Shown here: positions 51,083-59,102 of the stretch, piece by piece
How the letters are laid out: the number at the start of each line of letters is the position of its first letter
How positions within the stretch are numbered: position 1 is the first letter of the stretch
Source of the DNA: Poindextera sp041691315
GTDB lineage: Bacteria > Pseudomonadota > Alphaproteobacteria > Caulobacterales > Caulobacteraceae
Length of the DNA: 64,000 bases
Assembly (NCBI GenBank): GCA_041691315.1
Contig: JBEPUW010000013.1
Coordinates: 22,255-86,254 of the forward strand
Reading direction: 5' to 3'
Translations under genes and position numbers: made by a program
Notes under the pieces: model-generated
Databases searched by the model: none
The model's input: the letters and a program-made list of their open reading frames with translations, nothing else
Told to the model about the DNA's origin: nothing

Positions 51083-51700
51083 ATGGTCGGCGAGATCGAA
51101 GCGGCCGATAGGATTTCGCGCTGCATCATTTATCACCGGTTCTTCGAGGGTAACGTTCATGTCAACGATCTGCTGTTCAACTTTGGCCAAGCCAAAGCGG
51201 ACGGGGCCGCGCACGAATCGGCTGTTTTGCGCTCGCTCGCCCCGACCGACGCTGACGTCCACCGTATCGGCTGCAAGATCGTCGCCAAACAGAACGACCT
51301 GCCTGCGACGAAACAATCCGACCGGCGTTACTATTGCGGATTTAGAACGGCAGATGTGAATGCCCTTCCTCTGGAGGGCGACGGCTACCGGATTGAGCTT
51401 ACTAACGTAGAAGAACTCGGAGAAAAGGCGCACGTCGACGTTGCGCTCAGGATCTTCGTTACCGGTTCGAACCCAAGGGCGACCCGCCGTACAGCCGCTG
51501 GAATGGCGTTGGCCGAAAAATTTGGTCCAGTCTCGCCGCATATCTGCCCCAGCGATAATGATGATCCTGGTCACCCGATCATTCGTTGGGGTGTTCAGTG
51601 CCTTGGTGGGACCGTTAGGTGGGCCACATTGGCCATCCCAACGGCCAACGACGCCAGCGAACTGCAGGCAGAACTGCAAGTAGGCGTTGCGACATCATGA
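51083..51700 (+). CDS. Unknown cassette protein C (205 aa)
   Basis: Starts 7 nt after B ends. The N-terminus is ISRCIIYHRFFEGNVHVNDLLFNFG. A His/Cys-containing middle has HRIGCKIVAKQND, RRYYCGFRTADVNALPLEGDGYRIELTNV. The end has TAAGMALAEKFGPVSPHI. Genes of this shape are found as scattered uncharacterised pairs with B-like partners; I cannot name the family. It is part of the A-B-C cassette. Confidence 0.68.
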   Translation: MVGEIEAADRISRCIIYHRFFEGNVHVNDLLFNFGQAKADGAAHESAVLRSLAPTDADVHRIGCKIVAKQNDLPATKQSDRRYYCGFRTADVNALPLEGDGYRIELTNVEELGEKAHVDVALRIFVTGSNPRATRRTAAGMALAEKFGPVSPHICPSDNDDPGHPIIRWGVQCLGGTVRWATLAIPTANDASELQAELQVGVATS

Positions 51701-51872
51701 ACCGAAGAACTTCAAAGCAGACCACAATAGGCTGTTGCCAACCGCGCTATTGGCCCTCTTTCCTCGTGTTCGAGAATGGAGGGTTCTGTCACGAGAATAG
51801 CTGGCGGAAGCGAGCGCCCGAGTGCCAGAGGAGACGCTCGGTCCTGGCCCGCAGAGGACGTGAGAGGACGCC

Positions 51873-52703
51873 TTACGGTTGGGGACTCGCGTAGGCCACG
51901 CTCTGCCTGCCTGAAGCATCACCGACGACAACCGTGTAGACCGGCGTCCCCGCATAGGCGAACAGCCTGATCCTCGCGACCACCAATTCCCGACCCTCGT
52001 GCAGGACGATTTCCGTCCCGAGGCGGTGAAGCATGTCGTCGGGCGGCGGCACGCCGGTGCCGTACGTGCCGCCGATGAAGTGGGCGGCCGGACCGTTGCC
52101 GGTCAGGATGTAATCAGTAAGGAACGGAGAGAAGCCATCGATACCTCGCTCTCCAACGGCGAGGGCGTGCCCGATCTTCGCGAGCGTTCGGAAGAAGGCA
52201 CCGACCGGGAGTTCACCGCTATAGGTGATTGACTGGTCCGGCAGTCTTGCGATCCGACCCTCAAGATCGGGCACCGCGACGAACGAATGAACGGTGACAT
52301 CCTTGAAGACGTCGGTGGGCTCTACTCCCCGGAAAATGCCGGGATTAGCTAGGTCGAGGAGATAGCCGAGTGACGGGTGATCGGCGAGCGGTAGATCAGT
52401 CCTACAAGCCCCGTCTCCAACGACGGCTGGAAGCGCCGAGGGGCGCTTGCTCCGACGCCGTCGACTAGGCATATCGTTCTGCCAACGAACGTCGTTGAAG
52501 TAACGGAACGCCGTGTGTCCCTCGAATGCGTGAGTGACTTTCTCGCACTCCGCGCATGACGCTTTTGGCAAGATCGTTCGGCCTCCCATACAGAGGGCGA
52601 TGATATGTTCGTCCCTCAGCCCGCCCGGTTCGCCATCCCCGCCGTGGTAGATGCAGCGCCCAGGCGGCTCAAACCGCGCCTTCCCAAAATCCGCGAAAGT
52701 CAT
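51873..52703 (-). CDS. HNH-type nuclease-like protein
   Basis: A 276-aa protein. Near the N-terminus it has CIYHGGDGEPGGLRDEHIIALCMGGRTILPKASCAECEKVTHAFE, an HNH_5-like layout in which H-I-I is the HNH core and C...C-x2-C metal ligands follow. One expected CxxC is CxxH here. The C-terminal 200 residues are of unknown fold. It faces the A-B-C cassette tail to tail (172 bp). It may be a restriction or homing-type nuclease; the substrate is unknown. Confidence 0.65.
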   Translation of the reverse strand: MTFADFGKARFEPPGRCIYHGGDGEPGGLRDEHIIALCMGGRTILPKASCAECEKVTHAFEGHTAFRYFNDVRWQNDMPSRRRRSKRPSALPAVVGDGACRTDLPLADHPSLGYLLDLANPGIFRGVEPTDVFKDVTVHSFVAVPDLEGRIARLPDQSITYSGELPVGAFFRTLAKIGHALAVGERGIDGFSPFLTDYILTGNGPAAHFIGGTYGTGVPPPDDMLHRLGTEIVLHEGRELVVARIRLFAYAGTPVYTVVVGDASGRQSVAYASPQP

Positions 52704-53046
52704 TCGTCCGATTTATCAACGACGAACCCTCTTGCACAGTCACCGCCGGCATGACGACGTTTTTGCTCCTGGTCCTGCTGGAGACGTGGGACGAACGGCG
52801 ATCGGTGCGAAGAGCTGGTGACGGGCCGGCCGGACCACGCAGACCTGGCCGGTTACCGTGAAATCCTCTTCGACCTTCCATGCCAACGGTAGCGGCCCTG
52901 AGTGCCGCTAGCGCCGGGGAGCTGGCACATGGCCCGCGCGGTCAAACGGTGGCCGAACGTGCCGTCGAAGCGCTACCTGTTGGCAGACGCTGACCCAGCC
53001 GCACTACCACGGGGTGGACGGCGCTGGGCGCGCGACGGTACGTTAC
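52704..53046. other. Gene-poor segment, probably degraded
   Basis: 343 bp between the HNH-like gene and the LigD relic. Only short overlapping frames are seen, none with an RBS or a recognisable family. Composition is mixed, consistent with a mosaic of fragments. Confidence 0.4.
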
Positions 53047-53187
53047 CTATTTCAGCGATTCCGCGCGCAGATCGTCCGACGTCTTGTCCGCCCTCAGACC
53101 TTTGAAACTGGCTTGGCGCAACTTGCCGCTCGCGGTCAGTTCGGCCATCTCGACATCGGCGACCAGGCGTGGCCGAATCCAATGGAT
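53047..53187 (-). pseudogene. ligD: LigD C-terminal fragment
   Basis: About 46 residues (IHWIRPRLVADVEMAELTASGKLRQASFKGLRADK) match the C-terminal end of DNA ligase D ligase domains (V/I-RP-x-LVAEVEFxEWTxDGxLRxPSFxGLRxDK). The N-terminal bulk is missing and the upstream frame changes to a different small ORF. So it is a relic of a non-homologous end-joining ligase gene. Confidence 0.7.
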
Positions 53188-53188
53188 G

Positions 53189-53323
53189 TCACGCGTGGCC
53201 GTGGAACGAAAACCAGAGCACGGCGAAAAATACCAAGACGAGCACCGCACCGAGAATGAACTGGGTGGGCAACCCCATACGCCGGCGGCGGCGCTTCGTG
53301 GGCGATTTTTCGTAGTCCGACAT
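53189..53323 (-). CDS. Possible 44-aa single-pass membrane protein
   Basis: ATG 53323 gives a basic N-terminus (SDYEKSPTKRRRRRMG) and one hydrophobic helix (FILGAVLVLVFFAVLWF). It ends at TGA 53189, 2 bp before the LigD relic. No clear RBS. It begins exactly where the IS1595 transposase relic loses homology. It could be a genuine small protein or a chance frame. Confidence 0.4.
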   Translation of the reverse strand: MSDYEKSPTKRRRRRMGLPTQFILGAVLVLVFFAVLWFSFHGHA

Positions 53324-53324
53324 C

Positions 53325-53505
53325 GCCGCGCTTAAAGACCGAGAAGAAGCCTTCGACGGTGTTGGAGTGCATGGTCTTGTCCTGCCGGGAGACGTACTCG
53401 CCCCGGCCGTGGTTGACCGAACGGTGGTCCGAGAAATTCCAGCCCAGGTGCTTATAGACGGGCGCTTCGTCGGTCATCAGGACGGCTTCGCGGGCGATGT
53501 TAACC
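53325..53505 (-). pseudogene. IS1595-family (ISXO2-like) transposase fragment
   Basis: The frame contains REAVLMTDEAPVYKHLG, VNHGRGEYVSRQDKT and SNTVEGFFSVFKRG, the DDE-type core end of IS1595/ISXO2 transposases. The region upstream and the C-terminal end are missing, and no inverted repeats or full transposase remain. It is a dead insertion-sequence relic fused to the downstream sequence. Confidence 0.8.
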
Positions 53506-53520
53506 AAAGAAGCAATTCGT

Positions 53521-55167
53521 CTAAGGATAGCCGCCGCACAGATGAGTGGCGAATATAAACCCACCCGTTTCTCGACAGGCGTAAGGTCCACTGTAAATAT
53601 TCAGGGTTTTTTCCTCATTGGGTTCGAACGTGTCCGACTTTTTGTACTGGAGCTCAGAGACTGGCTCGCAAGCTTGTTCGCTACAATAGTAAACCGTTAT
53701 TTTGAACCCACAGACATTTCTAACCACCTTGTCTGTCCAGTGCGAGCCGGTTTCCGACGAACTATTACTTCGTCCTGTAACTGTAGTGCAGTTTAGCGGC
53801 GCATAGTCGGGAGCGTGGCCCGACTGGACGACGCCGCTTGCGCCAGGGTTGGGGTTGGTAGCGTTCGGGCTGATCTGCCTTCCAGCAGCCCCTAGGCCCT
53901 CCATCTGACCGTGAATGGCCTCCGCTTGATGCTGTTCCTCACACCGCTGCGCCACGACGTCGGCTTCCTCGGTTCCATCGTTAGCGCACGCCACCCGCAT
54001 ATCGTTGGCTCTTGCTGCTTGGTTTAAACTGTCGCTGAGCGCGCCTAAGGGGCTCACCTGCCCCGAAGCCATGGCGCCGATCGCTCCGACTACAGCTTCC
54101 GACTGGGCTGCGCTGTCTTCGGAGGCCTGCGCGTCGTCAGCCTCTTGCTGTGCCTCCTCGACAGCTTGTTGGCCTGCCGCCCGGGCGGCAGCTTGGCGGG
54201 CCGTAGCGGCGGCTGCGTCCGAGCGCTGCTGGGCTCGGACTCGGGCATCCCGCATCTTATCGTCCACTTCACTATCGCTGAGCCGCACCATAAGCGACGG
54301 AGTTTCATGGAAGGTTGTGCCAGTCTCGCTAGTGCGCAGGAGACGATAGAATCGTCCCGAATCGTCAACGCGCCAGCCCATCTCGTGAGTCACCCCGTCT
54401 GCCTGCTTCCATATCTTCCATATAAACGTGTCAGCTTGAGGCTGGTTGTAAGGATCACAATTGGTAAATCCGTGTTCAGCAGTGCGAGCCGTGCAGACGG
54501 CGTAGTAATTGAGCGGTGTAACCACGCCGGAAGGCGATGTAGCGGTCGCGTCTTTGGAAAGCAGAATAGAAAGGTTGATAGTCGCCGCTGTCTTCAGACT
54601 GAATAGTGTTACTTCTTCGTCGAAATCCTTCGGCCGCTTAAAGGTTAACACCCATCCGTCGACTTCGTCGTACCAGTTTCCTTCCAGGGGGTTGAACCAA
54701 CTCAGGTCCTGAGGTCCAAAGACCGCAGGCTGACTTAAAGCAGTCACTCGCTGTTGCGCCAGCGCTGCCTGCGCGCCAAGACCCAGCGCCAAGGCCCGTT
54801 TGTACTCTTGGTTAGCGGCTGTGGACTGTCCGGCTCCCTCGAGTGCGGCAGCGTAGTAGAAGTGTCCCAGGGCGCTATTGGGTGATTGGGCCAGCCCCGC
54901 GACAAAAGCGGAAATCGCCCCACTATAGTCCCGGATCTTCAGACGCTCGTAACCGGTGGCCAGTTGCCGCTCACCGGTCGACGACTGCACTTGCCGGGGC
55001 GAAGCGGAACGTTGGCTCGACTGCGCGTTTGCGGTAGAACCTGACGCGATTGTCATGATCGCGCCCAACAGAAAGACGGCGATCCCAACGACTCGTCGAC
55101 CGGTCCTCCTAGGCAGCCCCGGGCAATCAGACCGGCGCCGAAGTGCCGCGAGCTTAATACCGACCAT
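53521..55167 (-). CDS. Exported TPR/coiled-coil protein with Cys-rich C-terminus (paralogue 1)
   Basis: A 548-aa protein. The signal or anchor is VVGIAVFLLGAIMTIASGSTANA. A TPR-like domain (about 66-145) has YERLKIRDYSGAISAFVAGL, SPNSALGHFYYAAALEG, LALGLGAQAALAQQRVTAL. A wheel-like middle with Trp-rich segments (SWFNPLEGNWYDEVDGWVL) is followed by an Ala/Gln coiled-coil (about 315-385), ending in a Cys-rich tail (VYYCSEQACEPVS..YACRETGGF..HLCGGY). Its TPR domain is about two-thirds identical to the next gene. ATG 55167 has GGAAGGGA upstream. Function unknown; the domain type suggests protein-protein interaction outside the cytosol. Confidence 0.78.
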   Translation of the reverse strand: MVGIKLAALRRRSDCPGLPRRTGRRVVGIAVFLLGAIMTIASGSTANAQSSQRSASPRQVQSSTGERQLATGYERLKIRDYSGAISAFVAGLAQSPNSALGHFYYAAALEGAGQSTAANQEYKRALALGLGAQAALAQQRVTALSQPAVFGPQDLSWFNPLEGNWYDEVDGWVLTFKRPKDFDEEVTLFSLKTAATINLSILLSKDATATSPSGVVTPLNYYAVCTARTAEHGFTNCDPYNQPQADTFIWKIWKQADGVTHEMGWRVDDSGRFYRLLRTSETGTTFHETPSLMVRLSDSEVDDKMRDARVRAQQRSDAAAATARQAAARAAGQQAVEEAQQEADDAQASEDSAAQSEAVVGAIGAMASGQVSPLGALSDSLNQAARANDMRVACANDGTEEADVVAQRCEEQHQAEAIHGQMEGLGAAGRQISPNATNPNPGASGVVQSGHAPDYAPLNCTTVTGRSNSSSETGSHWTDKVVRNVCGFKITVYYCSEQACEPVSELQYKKSDTFEPNEEKTLNIYSGPYACRETGGFIFATHLCGGYP

Positions 55168-55211
55168 GGGTGTCCCTTCCGGAGACGGTAATAATTGTCC
55201 AGCCGCACTAT

Positions 55212-56597
55212 TTACTGATGGGCCCAATGCACTGGCGGACACCCGCGGCTGGCGCGCTCCGAGTTAGTCCGGTCTAGGCATGCGTTATCCGGATAGGTGC
55301 ATTGGGTTTCCTGGAAGCATCGCTTGTCATCCGCAGAGAGCGGCGGACCGGTATAGGTCCCTGGAACGGGGGACATTCCACCGGGGCTTCCGCCGCCAGC
55401 CGGGGACCGCTGTTGTTGCTGAGCGTTGGCTCGACTCTGCATCGTGGCCACGGCCCCATTGAGTACGCCAAGCACAGCGGCCGAATTGGATGCACGATCC
55501 TCCGAGGCCTGCGCGTCCGCGTCGGCTTGCTCCTGTTCCTCAAAGGCCCGCTGATTTGCAGCCTGGGCGGCCGCCTGATCGACCGCTTGCCGATGTTTGG
55601 TTTCTGCTTCGGCGATGGACGACTGTCTGAGTTGTTCGGCTTGGTCACTCGTCAAATGGACCAAGTCGTGTACCTCTTCTGGGCTATACTGCTTATGTTC
55701 CTCGTCTAACAGCCGCCTAGACACTTCGACTATCGTGTCCCCGCGTTTTTCCCACCGAATAACCAAAGGTTTGCCGCCGCTCGTCCATACCGCGATGAGG
55801 GGGCTATTGGGGCTGGTATCTTTTAAACAGATGTGAGTCCCGACATCCCACGGCGTGACTCCGTTGCAGTTTCTCAAAAATATTCCAGCGGGTACCGGGG
55901 CACCGCTAATCGGCGTGGACATTATTACGATCTTTGACAGCGTAATACCTTGGTCTGGTTCATACTCACCACTGTTGGTCACGAAGATCGAAATGGCGAC
56001 TGACTCGTCCGGCTTGAGCCACCGCAGAACATACAGAAGACCAGCTCGTCGATCGTACCAAGCCCCGCCAATCATAGGCCGGAGCAGGCCCCATGGATCT
56101 TCGGTCGGCCCCACGGACCAGTCTTGATCAGGATCTGATCGAACGTGTGGCAACGGCACCGCTGATAGATCCACATCCGCACCCTCTACGGCGGCCGTTT
56201 GGTGTCTCGCTAACACGGTCTCTGGGCTTGTCCGGGGATTCTCCAACGCAGCGACCCGCTCTCTCGCCATCTGAGCTTGAGGTCCCAGCCCCAAGCTCAG
56301 CGCCATTTTGTACTCCCCAGCGGCGGCTATGCTTTCGCCAACCCCCTCCAGAGCGGCGGCGTAGTAGAAGTGCCCGAGAGCGTTGTTGGGTGACTTCGCC
56401 AGTCCCTCAACGAAGGCCGATATCGCGCCTCGATAGTCTTTTGCCTTCAACAGCTCGTAACCATTGGCGAGGGAGGCTTTTCCGGCGGTGGCTGCGGTGA
56501 CGGAACGCGTCTGTGCTAAAACGGTGTCGCCTGCCGCCGACCCCAACAGCAAAAACGCCAAAACTGGACCGACCCAATATCGTGTTTTCCCAAGCAT
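55212..56597 (-). CDS. Exported TPR/coiled-coil protein (paralogue 2)
   Basis: A 461-aa protein. Signal MLGKTRYWVGPVLAFLLLGSAAGDTVLA, then the conserved TPR domain at about 40-120 (YELLKAKDYRGAISAFVEGLAKSPNNALGHFYYAAALEG). A different Trp-rich middle follows (GGAWYDRRAGLLYVLRWLKPDESV), then a coiled-coil with QASEDRASNSAAVLGVLNGAVA and a Cys-rich end (CFQETQCTYPDNACLD). Compared with paralogue 1 the middle and the tail have diverged while the TPR part is nearly constant. It lies 44 bp upstream of paralogue 1 on the same strand. Confidence 0.78.
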   Translation of the reverse strand: MLGKTRYWVGPVLAFLLLGSAAGDTVLAQTRSVTAATAGKASLANGYELLKAKDYRGAISAFVEGLAKSPNNALGHFYYAAALEGVGESIAAAGEYKMALSLGLGPQAQMARERVAALENPRTSPETVLARHQTAAVEGADVDLSAVPLPHVRSDPDQDWSVGPTEDPWGLLRPMIGGAWYDRRAGLLYVLRWLKPDESVAISIFVTNSGEYEPDQGITLSKIVIMSTPISGAPVPAGIFLRNCNGVTPWDVGTHICLKDTSPNSPLIAVWTSGGKPLVIRWEKRGDTIVEVSRRLLDEEHKQYSPEEVHDLVHLTSDQAEQLRQSSIAEAETKHRQAVDQAAAQAANQRAFEEQEQADADAQASEDRASNSAAVLGVLNGAVATMQSRANAQQQQRSPAGGGSPGGMSPVPGTYTGPPLSADDKRCFQETQCTYPDNACLDRTNSERASRGCPPVHWAHQ

Positions 56598-56628
56598 CAA
56601 CGTCGCGCCCTTCGGCAATGGTTGAAAT

Positions 56629-57837
56629 TCATTTTGGTTTGCAGCGCTTTTCTGCAGTAGCCCTTCTACCCCATCGGCAGCTTGGGTTCGCGGGTGTGAC
56701 GGACGGATTTGCGCCGACCGCGGCCGGTTGGGCCGCTTGCAATTCGCGGAACGGGTTTGGTTCATCGGACGCCACGACCTGGCTTGAACCGGCGGCTCGG
56801 ACGGCGGACGCGGTCCAAGCGGGACCGGCAGCCGGCGCCGACGACTGCGCAGCATTGCCGTCCAGAAACGGATTTGAACCCTCGGTTGGCGTTCCTGGGC
56901 TTGTGATCGCAGCGCCCACACCCGGCGCGCCTGGATCAGCGTCCTGACCTTGAGTCGGCGGCAGATTGGAACCAGACGCAGAAGCAAACGGGTTGGTCTC
57001 CGCCAACACGACCGGTCGAAAGGGGACCGAGGAAGGGCTGACGCCGGCGGGGGGAAGCTGATCAGGAATCCCCTGGTGGTGCATTTCGCCAAAGGCGTCT
57101 TCGAGTTGCCCTGCGGCCCCGTTTATGACCCCAAGTGACGCGGCCGTTGCCGTCTGCTGCTGTGCACTGATCACTGGATCGATGAAGGGATTGGCGTGAA
57201 GGCCGAGATTCGTTTGCGCGGCCAGGTAGTCGAACACGGGATTATCCGACTGCTTCTGAGACCGCAGGGTTTGATCGGCCATGTAGGATGTGACTTGGCC
57301 CTGGATCGCGCCGTCCGCCAGTGAGTGTGCGGCGGCTATAGCAGGCGGGCGGCTGTTTTCCGCGGCTTCCCTTGCTTCACGCAATTCGATGGCCCGACTG
57401 TTCATCTCAAGGGCCGTTCGCAGAATGGCCAGCTGACGTTCACGGCCTTGTTCGGCGGTTGTGGCCTGCTGCTCCAGTCGTTGTTGTGTCGCCGCTTCCT
57501 CGGCTTGCCGCTGGGCCATCTCCCTGCCTATGGCGGCGACGCTCGTGTAGCACTCCGACAGCTGATCAGATTTTATGCTCGCGAGTTGGAGATTGAAGGT
57601 GTGATCGCACCCCGAATGCAACACATCGCCCGGGGCGAGCCGGCTGTAGCATACATCCCTTTCGCGCTCGATCTGACGTTGAAACGCATCGAGGTTGGCC
57701 TTGTAGGCGTCGCACTCACTCCTCGCTTGGGGCAATAGAGGCGCGGACGGAACGCTGTATTGTCCTGCGGATGGACTGGCGGTCAACCAGCCAAGCAGGG
57801 CTATTCCGCCCAGGACTATGGCCCGCCGGTGTCTCAT
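56629..57837 (-). CDS. Exported protein with four NPF motifs
   Basis: A 402-aa protein. Signal MRHRRAIVLGGIALLGWLTASPSAG, then a helical/Cys part (about 40-110) and a coiled-coil (about 110-165). The C-terminal half is low-complexity with four Asn-Pro-Phe motifs at about 216, 282, 322 and 361, and the SLGVINGAAGQLEDAF segment shared with the paralogues. NPF motifs are short peptide ligands (EH domains in eukaryotes); a bacterial partner is unknown. It lies upstream of paralogue 2 by 31 bp, so the three form one transcription unit. Confidence 0.72.
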   Translation of the reverse strand: MRHRRAIVLGGIALLGWLTASPSAGQYSVPSAPLLPQARSECDAYKANLDAFQRQIERERDVCYSRLAPGDVLHSGCDHTFNLQLASIKSDQLSECYTSVAAIGREMAQRQAEEAATQQRLEQQATTAEQGRERQLAILRTALEMNSRAIELREAREAAENSRPPAIAAAHSLADGAIQGQVTSYMADQTLRSQKQSDNPVFDYLAAQTNLGLHANPFIDPVISAQQQTATAASLGVINGAAGQLEDAFGEMHHQGIPDQLPPAGVSPSSVPFRPVVLAETNPFASASGSNLPPTQGQDADPGAPGVGAAITSPGTPTEGSNPFLDGNAAQSSAPAAGPAWTASAVRAAGSSQVVASDEPNPFRELQAAQPAAVGANPSVTPANPSCRWGRRATAEKRCKPK

Positions 57838-57950
57838 CCCGCCCCATCCCCTTAAGCTGATCGACCGATTTAGCCGGGTTTCGTAGAGCCGGACTGTCGC
57901 GGCCGCATATTTCCGCACAGCGTGTAGTTTGTCACGTGTTTGTCCGCTGC

Positions 57951-58085
57951 TCAGGCTGGCATCATCAGCCCGCACGAATTGCACTTGGACACGACCTCCC
58001 ATCGCTCGCGCTGCATTTCGGCTACGGTCGCCACGGCACGTCGAAAGTTCGAGATGGCGATGCGATCGGCGTTGCGGCGGCCCAT
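57951..58085 (-). pseudogene. 44-aa N-terminal relic of a zinc-knuckle protein
   Basis: ATG 58085 gives MGRRNADRIAISNFRRAV..AEMQRERWEVVSKCNSCGLMMPA, ending at TGA 57951. The C-x2-C at the end (KCNSCG) is the first half of a zinc knuckle that normally continues; the stop truncates it. RBS GTGGAG is present, so it may still be translated as a short protein. Confidence 0.5.
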
Positions 58086-58461
58086 GAGTGCTCCACGAGG
58101 TGACTCACATCGTTCCGCATTTGTTCAGGGGAGTGCAAGGGCGTTCGCACCGCCATCGACGCACGATCAGCCCTAAATCACCCGCAGCGTGAAGCTCGAT
58201 GGCGAGAGCGGCTCCAGTCGGTTGTGCTTTCGAGTTGCCGCCACCGCAAAGCTTGGTGCAGATTGTCGGTATGAAATGTCCTGTTTGCGCGGCAGACGAT
58301 GTCATCCGAGCGGCCACGATCTACGAACAAAACGTGGGCACGACGTTGCGGGCACGTCGCAGATCGAGAAGCCTTCGAAGAGCCGCCTGCCGTTCCGGCA
58401 GCGCCGTTGTCGGCCTAGATCAATGGTCCACCCATTTTTGCGGCGCTTTGTGCCCCATGGT
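58086..58461. other. Gene-poor segment with a zinc-ribbon relic
   Basis: About 376 bp with no full gene. A frame at 58271 starts with a KCPVC zinc-ribbon-like motif, then degenerates. No promoter or terminator is evident. Confidence 0.4.
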
Positions 58462-58893
58462 CTAGCAGTTTAGCCAGCCTGCAGAGGCGAGCGGCGGCGG
58501 CTTCAATTGGATGTCACGGGCCCAACCACTCTCTGGCAAAAATCTGCCTTTCTTAATTGTCCACCTTGCCGGAAGTTGCCTTAGGTTCGCGGCCTCGTCA
58601 GGCGTGTCGCCCGGCATTTGGGGTGCGTCGAAATAGATCTGCAATATCTGGTCACCTGGCGCGGCCTCGAACTGCTGGACCGGAACGACAACTGTGTCGA
58701 TCGTCGAGAGAGCCCACACGATTCGGAGTCGGCATGAAGCCATGCGATCATACGCCGAAATACCAGCGGCGGTCTTGATTGCTCGCAGGACACGAGTTGA
58801 AGCAGCTCGATCACTGGCCGCAGCGACAGACGATGTGGGACCCAGGGCCACGACCAAGGCAGCCAGTAGAGGGATCATGTGCGAGAGCGACAT
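58462..58893 (-). CDS. Exported hypothetical protein
   Basis: A 143-aa protein with a signal peptide (MSLSHMIPLLAALVVALGPTSSVAAAS). The mature part (ASCRLRIVWALSTIDTVVVPVQQF, DQILQIYFDAPQMPGD) contains Cys and beta-strands. Start 58893 or 58878. It is the last gene before attR. Unknown function. Confidence 0.65.
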   Translation of the reverse strand: MSLSHMIPLLAALVVALGPTSSVAAASDRAASTRVLRAIKTAAGISAYDRMASCRLRIVWALSTIDTVVVPVQQFEAAPGDQILQIYFDAPQMPGDTPDEAANLRQLPARWTIKKGRFLPESGWARDIQLKPPPLASAGWLNC

Positions 58894-59008
58894 GTTTGAT
58901 CATCCCGCTCCACCTGATCGGAGTCGAGCCACTAAGGCGCGCCTTCATGCGGCGACGCGAGCCACGCTTGTTCAGTTCCAATTGCCGAATAAGCTGAATC
59001 TGGATGGT

Positions 59009-59021
59009 TTTTTGTGACCGG
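59009..59021 (+). promoter_or_regulatory. Possible integrase arm-type site (right)
   Basis: Second copy of TTTTTGTGACCGG, 82 bp inside attR, same orientation as the copy at 41144. Confidence 0.45.
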
Positions 59022-59102
59022 TGTGTGACCCGCTGGTCACAACGGTCGAGGGGAGGGCGAGAATGGGCGTTGAAATACATGAGCTTTCTCGACGTCCGAC
59101 CT

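Noticed and set aside
55168..55242. Upstream extension of the TPR paralogue 1 ORF
   Set aside because: No signal peptide there and it would overlap the stop region of paralogue 2; the RBS is at ATG 55167.
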